Assembly: GCA_003023245.1 (NCBI GenBank)
Contig: PXTR01000019.1
Coordinates: 1 to 9,441 of the forward strand
DNA from: Bacteroidetes bacterium QS_8_68_15
GTDB lineage: Bacteria > Bacteroidota > Rhodothermia > Rhodothermales > Salinibacteraceae
Length of the DNA: 9,441 bases
Direction: 5' to 3'
Shown: positions 6,603-9,441 of the stretch, piece after piece
How positions within the stretch are numbered: the stretch's first letter is position 1
Layout of the letters: every line of letters starts with the position of its first letter
Position numbers and translations under genes: made by a program
The notes under the pieces: generated by a model
Told to the model about the DNA's origin: nothing
The model's input: only the letters and a program-made list of their open reading frames with translations
The model's database searches: none

Positions 6603-7229
6603 GTGCTTTCGCCCACCGATTCCTCGCCTCCGTTCACCATCCCGAGGCGTTTCCACCCGGGCTGGTCGCTGCTGGGGCGCTTGCTGCGCCGCCGCACGGG
6701 CGACCGCCTGCGCGCTGAGAGCCTTCACCTCGCGCTGCTTACGGGGGGCGCACTGGTCTGGCTGATGGGCGTCTACGCGGCCGGCGCGCTGGTCTCCGGG
6801 ACGGGGGCGCCGCCGCTCGCGGTGTGGAGCGGGCTGGGCGCCGCAGGGGGGCTCCTGGTGCTCGGAGGCGTCGTCGGCGTTCAGCCGCGGGCGGTGGTGC
6901 GATGCGGCCCGGCGGCGGTGTGCGTGGAACGCGGTCGCGAGCGCGTGCGCCTGCCATATGCGGCGCTGGAGCGCGTCGAGACGGTCGGCGCGCGCGTCTA
7001 TCACCGGCGGTACCGGCGCTGGGCGGCCGTGCGCCCCTTCCTGAACGGCGGCGGCCCCGTGCTGCTCGTGCACATGCGAGACCGGCGTTCCGTCGTGGCG
7101 CTGGCTCTGCCCGAGGCGCAACGCACGGCCCTGCGGCAGCGCCTCGAAGCGCGTCGGAAAAACATCAGCAGCGGGGGAGCGGCCCATGCGCCGCCGCCCG
7201 ACGACGCCCTCGAAGCCGCCCGCGGGTGA
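6603..7229 (+). CDS. Two-TM membrane protein with a possible PH-like cytoplasmic domain
   Basis: Not recognised by name. I chose the GTG at 6603 (208 aa) because the frame further upstream overlaps the preceding ATPase in another phase, and no better start lies in the 83-base gap. The N-terminus (1-40) is basic. Two hydrophobic segments follow, at about 41-65 (LALLTGGALVWLMGVYAAGALV) and about 73-93, typical of a membrane hairpin. The soluble C-terminal part (about 97-180) alternates short strands (AVVRCGPAAVCVERG, RVRLPYAALERVETV, VLLVHMRDRRSVVALAL) and ends in an Arg-rich helix. This is the pattern of bacterial PH-like (bPH/YdbT-type) domains after a TM pair. That assignment is by appearance only. 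It follows two ABC ATPase genes and may share their transcript. Its stop is one base from the argG stop on the opposite strand. Confidence 0.65.
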   Translation: MLSPTDSSPPFTIPRRFHPGWSLLGRLLRRRTGDRLRAESLHLALLTGGALVWLMGVYAAGALVSGTGAPPLAVWSGLGAAGGLLVLGGVVGVQPRAVVRCGPAAVCVERGRERVRLPYAALERVETVGARVYHRRYRRWAAVRPFLNGGGPVLLVHMRDRRSVVALALPEAQRTALRQRLEARRKNISSGGAAHAPPPDDALEAARG

Positions 7230-7230
7230 T

Positions 7231-8445
7231 TCACGAGTCACGCATCGCGCTGCGCGCCTTCCCCGCCAGCACCGACTGCATCCCGGTGATCTTCGAGAAC
7301 CCCTCGGCGTCGCGACCGTCCCAGGCGCGGTGCGTCTCGCCGTAGTCGGCGCTGCCGGCGTCCATCATCGAAAACGGGCTGTCGCAGCCGAGCACGCGCG
7401 CGTTTCCTTTGAAGAGCTCCACGTCCACCTCGCCGGTGACGACCGCTTGCGAGGATTCCAGAAACGCCTCGATGTCGCGCATGACAGGGTCGAAGTGCTG
7501 CCCCTCGTGCAAGAGCGCGCCGTAGGTGTCGGCCAGGTGGTTTTTCTGGAAACGCTGCGCCTGCGTGAGGACGATCTTTTCCAGCTCGCGGTGGGCGGCG
7601 ATCAGGATCGTGGCCGCCGGCGCTTCGAAGCCCACGCGCCCCTTGATGCCCAGCACCGTGTCGCCGGTGTGGACACCGCGTCCCACGCCGTGCTTCCCGC
7701 CCATTTCCGCGAGCGCCTCGATGAGCGGCACGGGATCGAGCGCGTCGCCATCGAGCGCGGTGGGAATTCCTTCCTCGAAGGAGAGCGTGAGCGTCTGCGC
7801 CTCGTCGGGCGCGTCGGCAGGGGCGACGGTGTCGGGGTAGGCCGCGTCGGGAAGCGGCCGGCGCGAGGTGTGCGTCTCGCGTCCGCCGACGGTGGCGCCC
7901 CAGAGGCCGCGGTTGACCGAGTAGGCGGTTCCGTTCGACGGGCCTTCCGAGGGCGCCGCGAAGCCGCGCTCCTTCAGGTAGGCGGTCGACTCCTCGCGTG
8001 AGAGTTCATGCTCGCGGACCGGCGCGATCACGTCCAGCGCGTCGCCCCCGAGGGCGCGCAGGGCCACGTCGAAGCGCACCTGGTCGTTGCCTGCCCCGGT
8101 GGAGCCGTGTGCCACCGTCCTCGCGCCGAGCTGCTCGGCCAGGCGGGCCACTTCGCGCGCCTGCACCACGCGCTCCGCGCCCACGCACAGCGGGTACACC
8201 TGCCCGCGCATCACGTTGCCGGCGATCAGGTAGCGGAGGTGCTCCACGAAGAGCGCCTCGCGCGCGTCAATCAGGTGGTGCGCCGCGGCGCCCAGCGCCT
8301 CGGCGCGCTCTGCCAGCGCCTCAGGGTCGTCCACACCGCCGGTGTCGACGGTGACGGCGTGGACGGGCTCGCCGTAGGTGTCGCGCAGAAACGGAATGCA
8401 GAACGACGTGTCGAGGCCGCCGCTGAAGGCGAGGAGGATGGGCAT
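7231..8445 (-). CDS. argG: Argininosuccinate synthase
   Basis: Cytoplasmic enzyme joining citrulline and aspartate with ATP to form argininosuccinate, the penultimate step of arginine synthesis. The 404 aa are normal for the family. The PP-loop motif is FSGGLDTS (7-14), starting six residues after the ATG as expected, so the start is firm. HGSTGAGNDQVRFD (113-126) carries the citrulline/aspartate-binding GxTGxGNDQxRF motif. SVNRGLWGATVGG (176-188) and GIKGRVGFEAPAA (266-278) are further conserved blocks. The sequence style (FSGGLDTSFC, STGAGNDQVRFD) resembles Bacteroidota enzymes rather than E. coli ArgG. No other arginine gene is in the window. No Shine-Dalgarno is visible. Downstream it converges with the two-TM gene with a single base between stop codons and no terminator hairpin. 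Confidence 0.95.
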   Translation of the reverse strand: MPILLAFSGGLDTSFCIPFLRDTYGEPVHAVTVDTGGVDDPEALAERAEALGAAAHHLIDAREALFVEHLRYLIAGNVMRGQVYPLCVGAERVVQAREVARLAEQLGARTVAHGSTGAGNDQVRFDVALRALGGDALDVIAPVREHELSREESTAYLKERGFAAPSEGPSNGTAYSVNRGLWGATVGGRETHTSRRPLPDAAYPDTVAPADAPDEAQTLTLSFEEGIPTALDGDALDPVPLIEALAEMGGKHGVGRGVHTGDTVLGIKGRVGFEAPAATILIAAHRELEKIVLTQAQRFQKNHLADTYGALLHEGQHFDPVMRDIEAFLESSQAVVTGEVDVELFKGNARVLGCDSPFSMMDAGSADYGETHRAWDGRDAEGFSKITGMQSVLAGKARSAMRDS

Positions 8446-9011
8446 GTCGGGTTCGGGTTGAACGTTGTTAGCCGAAAGGGTGAGAGCGGTAACTCAGGCG
8501 TCGGGTGAACCGTTGCACCCATTGCGCGATTCCGTCTCACGTTGCTGCGGCAAGTTGGTCACCGGCACCTTCGCCGGCGACACCGACTCCGCGGGAATTG
8601 GAACCTCGAAGCGTTGCGACGACGTGCGCGTTCCTGCCGTCCCCGAACGCGCGAACGGGTCGCCGTTCCACTGCACGCCCGCGACGGCCCCGTCGCCGAC
8701 CTCGCCACTTTCGACCTTGAACTCGTTTCCCGTCACCGCGCTCGTACCGGTACTCGCGATCCAAACGTAGAGCGTTCCGTTCTTGTAGTGGGAGCGCGTA
8801 GAAGCACGTGCGAAGAGCGTTCATCCGAAGAGAGGATCGATGACCGAGAGAGAGAAGGCAGGCGTGGGGGGACCCGCGCCCGTCGTTCCACGCCGCCATG
8901 CGACACTGCACTCGCCGTAGAGCGGGAATTTCACGTGTTGCGGCACCTGCGCGCCATGATGGTGTTCCTGCGCCTTTACACGCAACGGAGAAGGCCGAAC
9001 GTCGGGCAAGC
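8446..9011 (-). other. Long argG upstream region, mostly without a secure gene
   Basis: About 565 bases lie between the argG start and the PII terminator. Because that terminator ends the PII transcript, argG should have its own promoter here. One TAnnTTTG match on the minus strand (TACGTTTG, 8769 down to 8762) is the only candidate -7 element; it lies about 320 bases before argG, lacks an upstream TTTG and sits in a coding-like frame. The rest shows Arg-rich, contradictory reading frames on both strands. The region 8824-9011 contains nothing I can name. Confidence 0.35.
8494..8820 (-). pseudogene. Coding-like remnant or short unidentified protein gene
   Basis: This minus-strand frame is open from 8820, just after a TGA at 8823-8821, to a TGA ending at 8494. 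It reads like real protein: HYKNGTLYVWIASTGTSA, then GNEFKVESGEVGDGAVAG and QRFEVPIPAESV. By my hand count over 81 codons, about 83% of third positions are G or C against about 56% of second positions, the bias expected of coding sequence in this genome. There is no ATG after the TGA; the first usable start is GTG at 8736, which would discard the YKNGTLYVW part and give 80 aa. In the same frame, upstream of the TGA, another open stretch (HVKFPLYGECSVAWRRG) also looks protein-like. The simplest reading is a decayed gene with an in-frame stop. I do not recognise a family. Confidence 0.3.
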
Positions 9012-9064
9012 AAAAAGACCGGCCCGCTGCCGCCCGACGGATGGAGCGACGCGGACCGGCCTTC
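9012..9064 (-). terminator. Rho-independent terminator of the PII gene
   Basis: On the minus strand, 47 bases after the PII stop codon, GAAGGCCGGTCCGC (9064-9051) pairs with GCGGGCCGGTC plus the first Ts (9027 downward). This forms a stem of about 14 pairs with two G-U wobbles. A small CCG/CGG hairpin can form within the loop. The stem runs directly into a TTTTT tract (9016-9012). This is a good intrinsic terminator and separates the PII gene from argG transcription. Confidence 0.75.
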
Positions 9065-9110
9065 GGTCGTTCTCTTCTCATGTGTACGCGGCAGCGTTAC
9101 CGCACCGGCA

Positions 9111-9440
9111 TTACCTCACTGGCGTCACGGCGTCCTCGTCCTTCTCGCCGGTGCGAATGCGGTAGGCGGACGCCAGCGGCTGTACGAACACCTTGCCGTC
9201 GCCGACCTCGCCGGTGCGGGCCGCGTCGGCAATCGTCTCGACGGTCGTTTCGACGAAGTCGTCGGAGACGCCGATGTCGAGGAGCACTTTTTCCTGCAAC
9301 TCCCGCTTGCGCTTCGCGCCGCGGTACGTCTCGGTCTCTTCCGGCTCGCCGCCGTGCCCCTTCACGCGGCTGACGGTGAGGCCCTGCACGTTCTTTTCGT
9401 AGAGCGCGTGCAGCACGTCGTGGAGCTTGTCGGGGCGAAT
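9111..9440 (-). CDS. glnB: PII-family nitrogen signal protein, 5' end outside the window
   Basis: Small trimeric sensor of ATP/ADP and 2-oxoglutarate that controls ammonium transport, glutamine synthetase regulation or NAGK. The frame is open to the right edge; the first visible residues, IRPDKLHDVLHAL, align with residue 8 of E. coli GlnB, so only about seven residues are missing. Conserved parts: VKGHG before the T-loop, TYRGA, K at the position of K58 (LQEKV), ARTGEVGDGKVFV, and RIRTGE near the end. Aligned without gaps to E. coli GlnB, the T-loop reads GGEPEETETYRGAKRKREL. Gln39 becomes Glu and the uridylylated Tyr51 becomes Arg, while Tyr46 is kept. Covalent control by GlnD at Tyr51 is therefore unlikely. 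glnB versus glnK cannot be told apart without the neighbouring gene (an amtB upstream would indicate glnK). Confidence 0.92.
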   Translation of the reverse strand: MRPDKLHDVLHALYEKNVQGLTVSRVKGHGGEPEETETYRGAKRKRELQEKVLLDIGVSDDFVETTVETIADAARTGEVGDGKVFVQPLASAYRIRTGEKDEDAVTPVR

Positions 9441-9441
9441 G

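Noticed and set aside
8762..8769. TACGTTTG on the minus strand as the argG promoter
   Set aside because: It is about 320 bases from argG, has no upstream TTTG, and is also explained as the codons for Tyr-Val-Trp in a coding-like frame.
8537..9013. Minus-strand 158-codon frame overlapping the coding-like remnant
   Set aside because: It is dominated by RGRRRGRRGR-type sequence, as expected from reading a GC-rich coding frame in the wrong phase. The neighbouring phase looks more protein-like.
8542..9165. + strand 207-codon frame upstream of argG
   Set aside because: It is highly Arg-rich, runs through the PII terminator hairpin and into the PII gene on the opposite strand.

Overview
This is a GC-rich bacterial chromosomal window with ordinary housekeeping and envelope genes. 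I see no CRISPR array, insertion sequence, phage gene, tRNA or rRNA. The best guess for the host is a member of the Rhodothermota/Bacteroidota, for example a Salinibacter-like organism. This rests on high GC, mostly absent Shine-Dalgarno sequences, one exact match to the Bacteroidota -7 promoter consensus TAnnTTTG upstream of an ABC transporter gene, a family-B DNA polymerase next to NAD kinase, and a Bacteroidota-like ArgG. It is an inference of moderate strength, not proven by any marker gene here.

Layout. On the + strand, the 3' part of a family-B DNA polymerase (1-1879, 5' end outside the window) is followed by NAD kinase (2054-2971). A gene-free stretch with short degenerate direct repeats (2972-3193) separates these from two minus-strand envelope genes: a secreted helical-repeat (TPR-like) protein (3194-3886) and a lipoprotein-type SGNH/GDSL esterase of the TesA type (4005-4904). 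A strong inverted repeat lies between those two. Divergent from the esterase is a YbbA-type ABC ATPase (start about 5026), then a second, CcmA-like ATPase (5851-6519) and a two-TM membrane protein (6603-7229), all + strand and probably co-transcribed. argG (8445-7231, minus) meets that membrane gene tail to tail with a 1-base gap. Beyond argG lie about 570 bases holding a coding-like but probably broken minus-strand reading frame. The window ends with a PII signal protein gene (minus, 5' end outside the window) and its terminator.

How the genes relate. The tesA/ybbA divergent pair is a classic neighbourhood, known from E. coli tesA-ybbA-ybbP, but the large YbbP permease does not follow here. 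Instead there are two orphan ATPases and a small membrane protein. PII and argG sit near each other in the same orientation, which fits nitrogen and arginine metabolism, but a terminator separates them. The most notable points are: the PII protein lacks the uridylylated Tyr51 and has Glu in place of Gln39; the CcmA-like ATPase lacks the usual Q-loop Gln and H-loop His; an AT-rich codon island falls exactly on polymerase motif B; and there is a coding-like remnant upstream of argG. I found nothing that I can call a clearly new multi-gene system.
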